Assembly (NCBI RefSeq): GCF_028807635.1
Contig: NZ_JARBAX010000001.1
Span: 5,009,501 to 5,073,500, forward strand
Direction of reading: 5' to 3'
Length of the DNA stretch: 64,000 nt
Origin: Streptomyces spiramyceticus
GTDB lineage: Bacteria; Actinomycetota; Actinomycetes; Streptomycetales; Streptomycetaceae
Shown: positions 7,816-16,472 of the stretch, piece after piece
Layout of the letters: every line of letters starts with the position of its first letter
How positions within the stretch are numbered: position 1 is the stretch's first letter
Program-made: the position numbers and the translations under genes
Notes under the pieces: generated by a model
Told to the model about the DNA's origin: nothing
The model's database searches: none
Seen by the model: only the letters and a program-made list of their open reading frames with translations

Positions 7816-9190
7816 GGCCGCCCCGAATCGTGCCTGCCTTGCACATCACGTCGTCATAACGGCGCCTCATCCGTACAGTAGGACCGTGCCAAGGATTCGA
7901 GCGGCCTCGGTGGCCGAGCACCGGACGATGCAGCGCGGCGCCCTGCTGGACGCCGCCCGCTCCCTGCTGTCCGAAGGCGGTACGGAGGCGCTGACCTTCC
8001 CCGCCCTCGCTGAGCGCACAGGTCTCGCCCGGTCGTCCGTGTATGAGTACTTCCGATCGCGCGCCGCCGTCGTCGAGGAGCTGTGCGCCGTCGACTTCCC
8101 CGTCTGGGCGGCCGAGGTCGAGAGCGCGATGGACCGGGCGGACACCCCGGCGGGCAAGGTCGAGGCGTATGTACGCGCGCAACTGCTGCTGGTCGGCGAC
8201 CGGCGGCACCGCGCCGTTGTGGCGATCTCCGCGAGCGAGCTCGACGCCGGTGCGCGCGAGAAGATCCGCGCCGCGCACGGCGGTCTCGTCACGATGATCG
8301 TCGAGGCGCTCGGTGAACTGGGCCATGAACAGCCCAGGCTCGCGGCGATGATGCTGCAGGGTGTGGTCGACGCGGCGGTCCGGCGCATCGAGCTCGGCGC
8401 GGCCGAAGCGCCGGACGTGATCGCGGACTCTGCGGTAGCGATGGCGCTGCACGGCGTCCAGGGCTGATCCGGCCCGTCCCCTTCGGCCACCGGGCCTCAT
8501 CCTGCGATGGGCCCACAGCGCTGCCAGCGCCAAGCCCGCCGCGTAAAGACCGTCGCCCGTGCCCGCAGCAGCAGGCGCAGCAGATAGGGCGGCGGCAGAG
8601 GGCGCGGCAGAGGGCGCGGCAGAGGGTGCGGCAGGTGGCGGCCCCGCCGGGACGCCGAACACCGGAAGCAGGCGCGGCGGGCCCCGGTGCAGCAGGTCGG
8701 GTGGGAGCAATGTCAGCGGATCGAGGTACACCACGCCTCTGCGCAGCCCCCAGTGCAGGCAGCCGGAGGCGCAGTGTGACCGGCCGCCCTCCAGGACAGC
8801 CACCACCTGCCCGGCCCTGACCTCGTCCCCCTTCGCGACCAGCGCCCGCACCGGTTCGTACGTCGTCCGCAGAGGCGGTTCCCCCGTACCGGACAGGGCA
8901 ATGGACAGCGTCCCGCGCCCCGCGACCCGGCCCGCGAAGGACACCCGGCCGGAGGCCGCCGCCCGTACGGCGTCACCCCGCGAGGCAGCCAGATCCACTC
9001 CCCGGTGCCCCGGGGCGTACGCAGACGGGGGCGGCTCCCAGCCCCGTACGACCGGCGGCCGGTCGCCCACGGGCCAGGCCGCGTCCGGGATTCCGGCAGC
9101 GGCCGCCGCCGGCACGTACAGGGCAGCAGGCAGGAGCAGGCCGAGCAGCACGGCCACGATCACCGGCACCAGCACAGTCGTTCGTCGCAT
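7751..9190 (-). CDS. M23-family peptidase (LytM), frame open through the antisense tetR gene
   Basis: The first 240 or so residues are a secreted cell-wall M23 peptidase. There is a signal peptide ([19 protein letters not shown]), then [20 protein letters not shown], the biotinyl-lipoyl-like M23 core, and HWGLRRG near the end. An Ala/Pro/Ser repeat and a terminal hydrophobic segment ([12 protein letters not shown]) with positive residues follow, near 8490-8560. The frame then has no stop until 7751, making 479 codons and covering the whole TetR gene. Wobble positions of TetR fall on first positions of this frame, so the last 230 codons look like antisense shadow rather than selected protein. 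The start ATG 9190 is well placed. The functional end is therefore uncertain; a frameshift or sequencing error near 8460-8560 is possible. Confidence 0.7.
   Translation of the reverse strand: MRRTTVLVPVIVAVLLGLLLPAALYVPAAAAAGIPDAAWPVGDRPPVVRGWEPPPSAYAPGHRGVDLAASRGDAVRAAASGRVSFAGRVAGRGTLSIALSGTGEPPLRTTYEPVRALVAKGDEVRAGQVVAVLEGGRSHCASGCLHWGLRRGVVYLDPLTLLPPDLLHRGPPRLLPVFGVPAGPPPAAPSAAPSAAPSAAALSAAPAAAGTGDGLYAAGLALAALWAHRRMRPGGRRGRAGSALDAVQRHRYRRVRDHVRRFGRAELDAPDRRVDHTLQHHRREPGLFMAQFTERLDDHRDETAVRGADLLARTGVELARGDRHNGAVPPVADQQQLRAYIRLDLARRGVRPVHRALDLGRPDGEVDGAQLLDDGGARSEVLIHGRPGETCALSEGGEGQRLRTAFGQQGAGGVQQGAALHRPVLGHRGRSNPWHGPTVRMRRRYDDVMCKAGTIRGGLSGRRRPAWPAAGAPTWCGSG
7886..8467 (+). CDS. TetR/AcrR family transcriptional regulator
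   Basis: A 193-residue repressor with an N-terminal TetR DNA-binding domain. The helix-turn-helix [20 protein letters not shown] spans residues 35-54, followed by an all-helical ligand-binding domain. GTG 7886 is the plausible start. A TACAGT hexamer (7874-7879) lies 6 bases before it and there is no clear Shine-Dalgarno, which suggests a leaderless transcript. It stands 70 bases after whiG on the same strand and is entirely antisense to the open frame of the M23 peptidase. Codon use (GC-rich third positions in this frame) supports it as the real gene of the overlap. The ligand and targets are unknown. Confidence 0.85.
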   Translation: MPRIRAASVAEHRTMQRGALLDAARSLLSEGGTEALTFPALAERTGLARSSVYEYFRSRAAVVEELCAVDFPVWAAEVESAMDRADTPAGKVEAYVRAQLLLVGDRRHRAVVAISASELDAGAREKIRAAHGGLVTMIVEALGELGHEQPRLAAMMLQGVVDAAVRRIELGAAEAPDVIADSAVAMALHGVQG

Positions 9191-9296
9191 GGGGAAACCG
9201 TGGCGCGACGGACGGATTCGTGGGGATCATGATCCGTATCTGTGGACCACCGACCGGTTGTGGACAGCGCCGTCACCCGGCACTGCCCAGGTCCCG

Positions 9297-9468
9297 TACA
9301 CTTCTGGTGGCGATCCGGGTCACCGGGTCGACTTCGCACGCCCCGCCACCAGTCACTTCGCAATCGGTGGCCGCGCCGCTCGGTCCCTTGTGGGCACGGC
9401 GCACCGGGGCGTCAGGCGCGGCAGCAATCCTGCGGTCGCGGCAACCGAGTAACTCAAGGAGTACGGCC
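9297..9468 (+). promoter_or_regulatory. Putative rpsB promoter and structured leader
   Basis: A TACACT hexamer at 9297-9302 is a good -10 candidate for rpsB, though no strong -35 is seen. The following leader of about 165 bases starts with a perfect 9-bp inverted repeat, CTGGTGGCG at 9304-9312 and CGCCACCAG at 9344-9352, enclosing a GC-rich loop. Ribosomal protein operon leaders often bind their product; control by S2 in this genus is inference. Confidence 0.4.
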
Positions 9469-10389
9469 ATGGCCGTCGTCACGATGCGGGAGCTGCTGGA
9501 AAGCGGCGTCCACTTCGGTCACCAGACCCGTCGTTGGAACCCGAAGATGAAGCGCTTCATCTTCACGGAGCGCAACGGCATCTACATCATCGACCTTCTC
9601 CAGTCGCTGTCGTACATCGACCGCGCCTACGAGTTCGTCAAGGAGACCGTTGCCCACGGCGGCTCCATCATGTTCGTCGGTACCAAGAAGCAGGCCCAGG
9701 AGGCCATCGCCGAGCAGGCGACGCGCGTTGGTATGCCGTACGTCAACCAGCGTTGGCTCGGCGGCATGCTGACCAACTTCTCCACCGTCTACAAGCGCCT
9801 TCAGCGTCTGAAGGAGCTTGAGGCGATCGACTTCGAGGATGTGGCCGCGTCCGGCCTCACCAAGAAGGAGCTCCTGGTCCTCTCGCGCGAGAAGGCCAAG
9901 CTGGAGAAGACCCTCGGTGGTATCCGCGAGATGTCGAAGGTTCCCAGCGCTGTCTGGATCGTCGACACCAAGAAGGAGCACATCGCCGTCGGTGAGGCGC
10001 GCAAGCTCCACATCCCGGTCGTCGCGATCCTCGACACCAACTGCGACCCCGACGAGGTCGACTACAAGATCCCGGGCAACGACGACGCGATCCGCTCCGT
10101 CACGCTGCTCACCCGCGTGATCGCCGACGCCGTCGCCGAGGGCCTCATCGCCCGTTCCGGCGCTGCGACCGGCGACCAGAAGCCGGGCGAGAAGGCCGCC
10201 GCCGAGCCGCTCGCCGAGTGGGAGCGCGACCTGCTCGAGGGCGACAAGAAGGCTGAGGAGGCCGCCCCGGCCGCCGACGCCGAGGTGCAGACCTCCGCCG
10301 AGACCGAGAAGGTCGCCGACGCCGAGAAGGCCGACGAGGCCGCCCCGGCCGAGGCCGCTGCCCCGGCCGCCGAGGCCGAGCAGGCCTGA
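9469..10389 (+). CDS. rpsB: 30S ribosomal protein S2
   Basis: A 306-residue S2, component of the small ribosomal subunit. The N-terminus [20 protein letters not shown] and the motifs [31 protein letters not shown] and [10 protein letters not shown] are diagnostic. ATG 9469 has AAGGAG at 9456-9461, seven bases upstream. The protein ends in an Ala/Glu-rich acidic tail of about 70 residues, common in actinobacterial S2 and not conserved elsewhere. It is followed by tsf after 101 bases that contain a strong hairpin. The longer open frame upstream of 9469 is leader. Confidence 0.98.
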   Translation: MAVVTMRELLESGVHFGHQTRRWNPKMKRFIFTERNGIYIIDLLQSLSYIDRAYEFVKETVAHGGSIMFVGTKKQAQEAIAEQATRVGMPYVNQRWLGGMLTNFSTVYKRLQRLKELEAIDFEDVAASGLTKKELLVLSREKAKLEKTLGGIREMSKVPSAVWIVDTKKEHIAVGEARKLHIPVVAILDTNCDPDEVDYKIPGNDDAIRSVTLLTRVIADAVAEGLIARSGAATGDQKPGEKAAAEPLAEWERDLLEGDKKAEEAAPAADAEVQTSAETEKVADAEKADEAAPAEAAAPAAEAEQA

Positions 10390-10408
10390 CACCCGTCACG
10401 GTTGACGA

Positions 10409-10445
10409 CGGCGGGGGAGGGCGCGACGAGCGCCCACCCCCGCCG
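10409..10445 (+). terminator. rpsB-tsf intergenic hairpin (attenuator-like)
   Basis: Arms 10409-10424 and 10430-10445 pair over 16 bp with a single mismatch and a five-base loop. There is no downstream T-run, so it is more likely a partial terminator or processing signal that lowers tsf relative to rpsB than a full stop. Confidence 0.6.
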
Positions 10446-10490
10446 CCACCCGTAGATCTTCGCTTCGACTTCGAGAGAGATTCACAGATC

Positions 10491-11327
10491 ATGGCGAACT
10501 ACACCGCCGCGGACGTCAAGAAGCTCCGTGAGCTCACCGGCGCCGGCATGATGGACTGCAAGAAGGCGCTCGACGAGGCCGACGGCAACGTCGACAAGGC
10601 CGTAGAGGCCCTGCGTATCAAGGGTCAGAAGGGCGTCGCCAAGCGCGAAGGCCGTTCTGCCGAGAACGGTGCCGTCGTCTCCCTCATCTCCGAGGACAAG
10701 ACCTCCGGCGTCCTGCTCGAGCTGAAGTGCGAGACGGACTTCGTCGCCAAGGGTGACAAGTTCCAGGCCGTCGCCAACACGCTCGCCGCCCACGTCGCGA
10801 AGACGTCCCCGGCCGATGTCGAGACGCTGCTCGCGTCCGAGATCGAGCCCGGCAAGACCGTCCAGGCGTACGTCGACGAGGCCAACGCCAACCTCGGCGA
10901 GAAGATCGTCCTGGACCGCTTCGCGCAGTTCACCGGCGGTTACGTCGCTGCCTACATGCACCGCACCATGCCCGACCTTCCGCCGCAGGTCGGCGTCCTG
11001 GTCGAGCTGGACAAGGAGAATGCCGAGATCGCGAAGGATGTCGCTCAGCACATCACCGCGTTCTCGCCGAAGTACCTGAACCGCGACGAGGTCCCGGCCG
11101 AGACGGTCGAGAACGAGCGTCGTGTCGCCGAGGCCACCTCCCGCGAGGAGGGCAAGCCCGAGGCGGCTCTGCCGAAGATCGTCGAAGGCCGTGTCAACGG
11201 CTTCTTCAAGGACGTCGTCGTGCTGGAGCAGCCGTTCGCCAAGGACAACAAGAAGTCCGTCCAGAAGGTTCTGGACGAGGCCGGCGTCACGCTGAAGCGC
11301 TTCTCGCGCATCCGCGTCGGCGGCTGA
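10491..11327 (+). CDS. tsf: Elongation factor Ts
   Basis: A 278-residue guanine-nucleotide exchange factor for EF-Tu. The N-terminal UBA-like segment contains [18 protein letters not shown]. The EF-Tu contact region includes [13 protein letters not shown] (the TDFVA motif), and the C-terminal core has [18 protein letters not shown] 10491 follows a GAGAGA purine stretch. It is transcribed after rpsB, with a strong hairpin between them, and before pyrH with a 158-base structured gap. The length is typical of the shorter actinobacterial EF-Ts. Confidence 0.98.
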   Translation: MANYTAADVKKLRELTGAGMMDCKKALDEADGNVDKAVEALRIKGQKGVAKREGRSAENGAVVSLISEDKTSGVLLELKCETDFVAKGDKFQAVANTLAAHVAKTSPADVETLLASEIEPGKTVQAYVDEANANLGEKIVLDRFAQFTGGYVAAYMHRTMPDLPPQVGVLVELDKENAEIAKDVAQHITAFSPKYLNRDEVPAETVENERRVAEATSREEGKPEAALPKIVEGRVNGFFKDVVVLEQPFAKDNKKSVQKVLDEAGVTLKRFSRIRVGG

Positions 11328-11347
11328 GTCCGTACGCGATCGACCTA

Positions 11348-11458
11348 AGACCCCGATAGGGTCTGACGCAGTCGTCCGCGTGCGCGCCGGACGACCGCAG
11401 ATCTGACGAGGAGGCCATTGCCGCAGAGGGAACCGCAAGGACCCACCGGCAATGGCCT
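11348..11458 (+). promoter_or_regulatory. Structured tsf-pyrH intergenic region with three hairpins
   Basis: Three inverted repeats lie in a row. The first is AGACCC/GGGTCT at 11348-11353/11359-11364, the second is GTCGTCCG/CGGACGAC at 11371-11378/11388-11395, and the third is a perfect 12-bp pair at 11412-11423/11447-11458 with a 23-base loop, followed by TCTTCG. The last ends 27 bases before pyrH and could be a terminator for rpsB-tsf, with pyrH transcribed by read-through or its own promoter. Confidence 0.5.
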
Positions 11459-11485
11459 TCTTCGTATGTGCACGAGGAGATCTCC

Positions 11486-12265
11486 ATGAAACAGGGCGCG
11501 GACGCCAAACAGTCTGCCGACGACAAGATCGACAACGGCAAGAAGAGCGGCCGCTTCATGCTGAAGCTGTCCGGCGAGGCGTTCGCCGGCGGTGGCGGGC
11601 TCGGCGTCGACCCCGACGTCGTGCACGCCATGGCGCGAGAGATCGCAGCGGTCGTACGCGACGGTGCCGAGATCGCCGTCGTCATCGGCGGCGGCAACTT
11701 CTTCCGTGGCGCGGAGCTCCAGCAGCGCGGCATGGACCGGGCGCGCTCCGACTACATGGGCATGCTCGGTACGGTCATGAACTGCCTCGCCCTCCAGGAC
11801 TTCCTGGAGAAGGAAGGCATCGACTCCCGCGTCCAGACCGCCATCACCATGGGTCAGGTCGCGGAGCCGTACATCCCGCTGCGCGCCGTACGCCACCTGG
11901 AGAAGGGCCGCGTCGTCATCTTCGGCGCCGGTATGGGCATGCCCTACTTCTCCACGGACACCACCGCGGCACAGCGCGCCCTGGAGATCGACGCCGAAGC
12001 CCTGCTCATGGGCAAGAACGGCGTGGACGGGGTCTACGACTCCGACCCCAAGAAAAACCCGGACGCGGTGAAGTTCGACGCGCTGGAGTACGGCGAGGTG
12101 CTCTCCCGCGACCTCAAGGTCGCCGACGCCACTGCCATTACCCTTTGCCGCGACAACGCGCTTCCGATCCTTGTCTTCGAACTGCTCGCCGAAGGCAATA
12201 TCGCGCGCGCCGTCAAGGGTGAGAAGATCGGCACCCTCGTGAGTGCGCAGGGCACCCGGACCTGA
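11486..12265 (+). CDS. pyrH: UMP kinase
   Basis: A 259-residue UMP kinase (amino-acid-kinase fold) phosphorylating UMP to UDP for pyrimidine nucleotide synthesis. Motifs include [40 protein letters not shown] and the ATP-site region [16 protein letters not shown] 11486 is preferred over an in-frame start at 11468 because GAGGAGA lies at the right distance before it. An N-terminal extension of about 25 polar residues precedes the fold, as in other streptomycetes. It lies between tsf and frr in the conserved translation cluster. Confidence 0.97.
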   Translation: MKQGADAKQSADDKIDNGKKSGRFMLKLSGEAFAGGGGLGVDPDVVHAMAREIAAVVRDGAEIAVVIGGGNFFRGAELQQRGMDRARSDYMGMLGTVMNCLALQDFLEKEGIDSRVQTAITMGQVAEPYIPLRAVRHLEKGRVVIFGAGMGMPYFSTDTTAAQRALEIDAEALLMGKNGVDGVYDSDPKKNPDAVKFDALEYGEVLSRDLKVADATAITLCRDNALPILVFELLAEGNIARAVKGEKIGTLVSAQGTRT

Positions 12266-12392
12266 TCCGGGTGACGCCCCTGTGAGGGGATAGACAAAGC
12301 CCTGCCGGTCGGACACCGTGCAGGACTAGACGCGGGTTACTCCGGGCCTGAATGCTGAGTTCCGGGCCCACTCAAGACATGCAGGAGCAGTG

Positions 12393-12950
12393 GTGATCGA
12401 AGAAATCCTCCTCGAGGCCGAGGAGAAAATGGAGAAGGCCGTCTTGGTCGCCAAGGAGGACTTCGCCGCGATCCGCACCGGCCGTGCGCACCCGGCGATG
12501 TTCAACAAGATCGTGGCCGACTATTACGGCGCGCTGACGCCCATCAACCAGCTGGCCTCGTTCTCGGTTCCCGAGGCGCGGATGGCCATCGTGACGCCGT
12601 TCGACAAGACCGCGCTGCGCAACATCGAGCAGGCGATCCGGGACTCCGACCTCGGCGTCAACCCGAGCAATGACGGCAACATCATCCGGGTGACGTTCCC
12701 CGAGCTGACGCAGGACCGTCGCAAGGAGTACATCAAGGTCGCCAAGACCAAGGCCGAGGACTCCAAGATCTCGATCCGCTCCGTCCGCCGCAAGGCCAAG
12801 GAGACCCTCGACAAGCTCGTCAAGGACAAGGAGTCCGGCGAGGACGAGGTCCGCCGTGCGGAGAAGGAGCTCGACGACACCACCGCGAAGTACGCCGCGC
12901 AGGTGGACGAGCTGCTCAAGCACAAGGAAGCCGAGCTGCTCGAGGTCTGA
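12393..12950 (+). CDS. frr: Ribosome recycling factor
   Basis: A 185-residue RRF, which with EF-G splits the post-termination ribosome. The sequence has the helical-bundle signature [10 protein letters not shown] near the N-terminus and, in the last third, the hinge and helix segment [15 protein letters not shown]. Two GTG codons stand in tandem at 12390 and 12393. The second is chosen because AGGAG (12383-12387) is then 5 bases away and the protein starts at the usual IEE position. Its stop TGA overlaps the ATG of cdsA, indicating translational coupling. Confidence 0.97.
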   Translation: MIEEILLEAEEKMEKAVLVAKEDFAAIRTGRAHPAMFNKIVADYYGALTPINQLASFSVPEARMAIVTPFDKTALRNIEQAIRDSDLGVNPSNDGNIIRVTFPELTQDRRKEYIKVAKTKAEDSKISIRSVRRKAKETLDKLVKDKESGEDEVRRAEKELDDTTAKYAAQVDELLKHKEAELLEV

Positions 12951-13945
12951 TGAACGACTCTTCCTGGGGGGCCCCACCCCGGAGCGACTACGCCGGTGCG
13001 TGGGGACCCTCCGACCCGGGGCCCGTCCCGGCGGGTCCCGCCTACGATGCGCACGGGGCCGATCAGACTCGCCCCATGCCCATCGTGCCCGAGGAGCCCA
13101 TGCCCACCCCGCCACAGCCCCCGCAGAAGAAGCGTGCGGGCCGTGACCTGCGTGCCGCCATAGGGGTGGGCGCAGGGCTCGGCGCGGTGATCATCGCGTC
13201 GCTGTTCATCTGGAAGGCCGCCTTCGTCGGTGTGATAGCGGTCGCCGTGGTCGTCGGGCTCTGGGAGCTGACCTCGCGGCTGGAGGAGCGCAAGAGCATC
13301 AAGGCTCCGGTCGTGCCGCTCGCGGTCGGCGGTGCGGCGATGGTCGTGTCCGGTTACATCAGGGGCGCCGAGGGCGCGTGGACCGCCATGGCGCTCACCG
13401 CGCTCGCGGTGCTCGTCTGGCGCATGACCGAGCCGCCCGAGGGCTACCTCAAGGACGTCACGGCCGGCGTCTTCGCGGCGTTCTACGTGCCGTTCCTGGC
13501 GACGTTCGTCGCGCTGATGCTCACCGCGGAGGACGGGGCACAGCGCGTGCTCACGTTCCTGCTGCTGACAGTGGTCAGCGACACGGGTGCGTACGCCGTG
13601 GGCTGGCGCTTCGGCAAGACCAAGCTCGCGCCGCGCATCAGCCCGGGGAAGACCCGGGAAGGGCTGGCCGGGGCGGTCGCCTTCGCAATGGTGGCGGGTG
13701 CGCTGTGCATGCAGTTCCTGGTGCACGACGGGACGTGGTGGCAGGGTCTGCTGCTCGGTGTCGCGGTGGCGGCGAGTGCGACGCTCGGTGACCTCGGCGA
13801 GTCCATGATCAAGCGTGACCTCGGCATCAAGGACATGGGCACGCTGCTGCCGGGCCACGGCGGAATCATGGACCGCCTGGACTCACTGCTGCCGACGGCT
13901 CCGGTGGTCTGGCTGCTCTTCGTGATCTTCGTAGGTACCGGCTGA
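12950..13945 (+). CDS. cdsA: Phosphatidate cytidylyltransferase (CDP-diglyceride synthase)
   Basis: A 331-residue integral membrane enzyme making CDP-diacylglycerol from CTP and phosphatidic acid. A Pro-rich cytoplasmic N-terminus of about 60 residues, typical of actinomycetes, precedes some eight hydrophobic segments. The CDS family signature is near the C-terminus: [16 protein letters not shown], then [19 protein letters not shown] and [13 protein letters not shown]. The ATG overlaps the frr stop (TGATG), so the pair is coupled. The N-terminal tail is rich in Pro and acidic residues, unlike the rest of the protein. Confidence 0.95.
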   Translation: MNDSSWGAPPRSDYAGAWGPSDPGPVPAGPAYDAHGADQTRPMPIVPEEPMPTPPQPPQKKRAGRDLRAAIGVGAGLGAVIIASLFIWKAAFVGVIAVAVVVGLWELTSRLEERKSIKAPVVPLAVGGAAMVVSGYIRGAEGAWTAMALTALAVLVWRMTEPPEGYLKDVTAGVFAAFYVPFLATFVALMLTAEDGAQRVLTFLLLTVVSDTGAYAVGWRFGKTKLAPRISPGKTREGLAGAVAFAMVAGALCMQFLVHDGTWWQGLLLGVAVAASATLGDLGESMIKRDLGIKDMGTLLPGHGGIMDRLDSLLPTAPVVWLLFVIFVGTG

Positions 13946-14018
13946 CCTGTGGTCTTGTCGGTTTGGGGTCCGCTGTCCACAGGACGGCGGACCCTTTCCG
14001 TACGTCTGCGACACTGGT

Positions 14019-15161
14019 ATGACCATGCCTGTACCCGGAGAACTCACTTTCGTCGCGCCGCGCGGAGCCAAGAAGCCCCCGCGGCATCTCGCCGACCTCA
14101 CGCCCGCCGAGCGCCGCGAGGCCGTGGCTGCGATCGGCGAGAAGCCGTTCCGTGCCAAGCAGCTTTCGCAGCACTACTTCGCGCGGTACGCGCACGACCC
14201 CGCGGAGTGGACCGACATTCCCGCCGGTTCGCGCGAGAAGCTCCAGGCGGAGCTGCTGCCCGACCTGATGACCGTGCTGCGGCACATCAGCTGCGACGAC
14301 GACACGACGCGCAAGACCCTGTGGAAGCTGCACGACGGCACGCTCGTCGAGTCCGTGCTGATGCGCTACCCGGACCGGGTCACCATGTGCATCTCCTCGC
14401 AGGCCGGGTGCGGTATGAACTGCCCGTTCTGCGCGACCGGGCAGGCGGGGCTCGACCGCAATCTGTCGACCGCCGAGATCGTGCACCAGATCGTGGACGG
14501 CATGCGCGCGCTGCGCGACGGCGAGGTCCCTGGGGGTACCTCCCAGGCCGGAGGCTCTGGGGGAGGGCCCGCCCGGCTGTCCAACATCGTCTTCATGGGC
14601 ATGGGCGAGCCGCTCGCCAACTACAAGCGGGTCGTCGGCGCCATCCGGCGGCTGACCGACCCCGAGCCGGACGGACTCGGCCTCTCGCAGCGCGGGATCA
14701 CCGTGTCCACGGTGGGCCTGGTCCCGGCGATGCAGCGCTTCTCTGACGAGGGCTTCAAGTGCCGCCTCGCCGTGTCGCTGCACGCGCCGGACGACGAGCT
14801 GCGCGACACGCTCGTACCGGTCAATACGCGCTGGAAGGTGCGTGAGGTACTGGACGCGGCGTGGGAGTACGCCGAGAAGTCCGGCCGCCGGATCTCCATC
14901 GAGTACGCGCTGATCCGCGACATCAACGACCAGGCGTGGCGCGGTGACCTGCTCGGCCGCCTCCTCAAGGGCAAGCGTGTGCACGTCAACCTGATCCCGC
15001 TCAACCCGACGCCGGGCTCGAAGTGGACCGCCTCCCGTCCCGAGGACGAGAAGGCCTTCGTCGAGGCGATCGCCGCCCATGGCGTGCCCGTGACCGTACG
15101 GGACACGCGGGGCCAGGAGATCGACGGAGCGTGCGGGCAGCTGGCGGCTTCGGAGCGGTAG
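14019..15161 (+). CDS. rlmN: 23S rRNA (adenine2503-C2)/tRNA methyltransferase RlmN
   Basis: A 380-residue radical-SAM methyltransferase. The CxxxCxxC cluster motif is Cys131, Cys135, Cys138 ([11 protein letters not shown]). [10 protein letters not shown] is at about 193-202, and the terminal conserved cysteine is in [10 protein letters not shown] (Cys372). The first ATG (14019) has no Shine-Dalgarno and the next in-frame ATG (14025) starts MPVPGEL; either may be used, probably on a leaderless message. An unusual Gly/Pro-rich segment, residues 170-183, is encoded by a dispersed-repeat-like sequence (14527-14567) and lies between conserved helices, without breaking the frame. It stands alone between cdsA and the thiamine transporter. 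Confidence 0.95.
   Translation: MTMPVPGELTFVAPRGAKKPPRHLADLTPAERREAVAAIGEKPFRAKQLSQHYFARYAHDPAEWTDIPAGSREKLQAELLPDLMTVLRHISCDDDTTRKTLWKLHDGTLVESVLMRYPDRVTMCISSQAGCGMNCPFCATGQAGLDRNLSTAEIVHQIVDGMRALRDGEVPGGTSQAGGSGGGPARLSNIVFMGMGEPLANYKRVVGAIRRLTDPEPDGLGLSQRGITVSTVGLVPAMQRFSDEGFKCRLAVSLHAPDDELRDTLVPVNTRWKVREVLDAAWEYAEKSGRRISIEYALIRDINDQAWRGDLLGRLLKGKRVHVNLIPLNPTPGSKWTASRPEDEKAFVEAIAAHGVPVTVRDTRGQEIDGACGQLAASER
14527..14567. repeat. Dispersed palindromic-type repeat inside rlmN
   Basis: A 41-base GC-rich element containing a central imperfect palindrome (CCCAGG...CTCTGGG type) flanked by runs of G. I recall near-identical units scattered in Streptomyces genomes, mostly between genes. Here it sits within rlmN and adds about 14 in-frame residues. 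Confidence 0.5.
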
Positions 15162-15203
15162 AGGGGCCCGTGTAACGTGGGCCGCACATTTACATATTCC
15201 GAC

Positions 15204-15303
15204 AGGGGAGCGCCACAGCGCTGAGAGTGCGGCACGCTTTTTTCAAGCAGAGCCGCAGACCCTCTGAACCTTGCCCAGGTCATTCTGGGTAGGAAGTTCG
15301 GTC
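15204..15303 (+). promoter_or_regulatory. TPP (THI-box) riboswitch upstream of thiB
   Basis: The conserved THI-box elements are readable in order: GGGGAGCGCC, then GCTGAGAGTGCG (15220-15231), then CAGACCCTCTGAACCTTG, and the P4/P5 region GGTCATTCTGGGTAGGAAG, closing with CGGTC near 15303. Thiamine pyrophosphate binding would repress the downstream thiBPQ importer genes. Confidence 0.93.
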
Positions 15304-15320
15304 ACTACTCGAGCTGTTGC

Positions 15321-15347
15321 GCCCTGCCCATTTTCCGTGGGCAGGGC
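15321..15347 (+). terminator. Hairpin in TPP riboswitch expression platform
   Basis: A perfect 10-bp stem, GCCCTGCCCA (15321-15330) with TGGGCAGGGC (15338-15347), has a seven-base T-rich loop. It ends 22 bases before the thiB Shine-Dalgarno. There is no U-tract after it, so it may act as a weak terminator or by hiding the ribosome-binding site. Confidence 0.6.
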
Positions 15348-15380
15348 CGCGTCTCTTCCTGGTTGCCCAGGAGGAATTCA

Positions 15381-16472
15381 GTGAGCACCACCAAGAAGTT
15401 CGCCGTCACCACCCTGGCCGCGGCGCTCGGCGTCTCGACGCTGGCTGCGTGCGGCGGTTCCGGTGACGACGAGTCGTCCACCGGATCGAAGTCGAAGACC
15501 GTCACGCTCGTCAGCCACGACTCGTTCGCCGCTTCCGACGCCGTACTGAAGGCGTTCACCAAGGAGACCGGCTACACCGTCAAGGTCCTCAAGAGTGGGG
15601 ACGCGGGCGCCGCCCTCAACCAGGAGATCCTGACCAAGGGCTCCCCGCGCGGTGACGTCTTCTTCGGCGTGGACAACACCCTCCTCTCGCGCGCACTCGA
15701 CAACGATCTCTTCACGCCGTACGAGGCCAAGGGCCTGGACAACGTCCCGGCTGCCCTTCGGCTGGACGGCGACAAGCACCGGGTCACGCCCATCGACACC
15801 GGCGACATCTGCGTCAACTACGACAAGAAGTACTTCGCCGACAAGAAGCTCGCGCCGCCGAAGTCCTTCGACGACCTGGCCAAGCCGGCGTACAAGAACC
15901 TTCTCGTCACCGAGAACGCCGGGAACTCCTCGCCCGGTCTCGGCTTCCTCCTCGGCACGGTCGCGCAGTACGGCGACGACAGCTGGAAGGGCTACTGGAA
16001 GAAGCTGAAGAACAACGGCGTCAAGGTCGTCGACAGCTGGGAGCAGGCGTACAACGAGGAGTTCTCGGGGTCCGCGGGCGGCAAGAAGGCCAAGGCCGAC
16101 CGGCCGCTCGTCGTCTCGTACGCCTCCAGCCCGCCCGTCGAGGTCCTCTACGCGGAGCCGCAGCCCAAGGAGGCGCCGACCGGCGTCGCGACCGGCACCT
16201 GCTTCCGGCAGACCGAGTTCGCCGGTCTGCTGAAGGGCGCCAAGAACGAGGCGGGCGGCAAGGCGCTCATCGACTTCCTCATCGGGAAGAAGTTCCAGGA
16301 GGACATGCCGCTGAACATGTTCGTCAACCCGGTGATCAAGGACGCGAAGCTGCCCGAGCTGTTCACGGAGCACGGCGTGGTGATCGACAAGCCGCATACG
16401 GTGGCGCCCGACAAGATCGCCGACAACCGTGAGCAGTGGGTCAAGTCGTGGTCCTCGCTCGTCCTGAAGTAG
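15381..16472 (+). CDS. thiB: Thiamine ABC transporter, substrate-binding lipoprotein
   Basis: A 363-residue ThiB-family periplasmic-type binding protein. A lipoprotein signal ends in the lipobox LAAC (about residues 20-23). The mature part shows the iron/thiamine binding-protein fold: KTVTLVSHDSF, GSPRGDVFFGVDNTLLS and SYASSPPVEVLYAEP. GTG 15381 follows AGGAGG. It is first of three genes with the fused permease thiP and ATPase thiQ, under a TPP riboswitch, which makes thiamine or TPP the ligand with good confidence. It would be anchored to the outer face of the membrane, catching thiamine for ThiP. Confidence 0.93.
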   Translation: MSTTKKFAVTTLAAALGVSTLAACGGSGDDESSTGSKSKTVTLVSHDSFAASDAVLKAFTKETGYTVKVLKSGDAGAALNQEILTKGSPRGDVFFGVDNTLLSRALDNDLFTPYEAKGLDNVPAALRLDGDKHRVTPIDTGDICVNYDKKYFADKKLAPPKSFDDLAKPAYKNLLVTENAGNSSPGLGFLLGTVAQYGDDSWKGYWKKLKNNGVKVVDSWEQAYNEEFSGSAGGKKAKADRPLVVSYASSPPVEVLYAEPQPKEAPTGVATGTCFRQTEFAGLLKGAKNEAGGKALIDFLIGKKFQEDMPLNMFVNPVIKDAKLPELFTEHGVVIDKPHTVAPDKIADNREQWVKSWSSLVLK

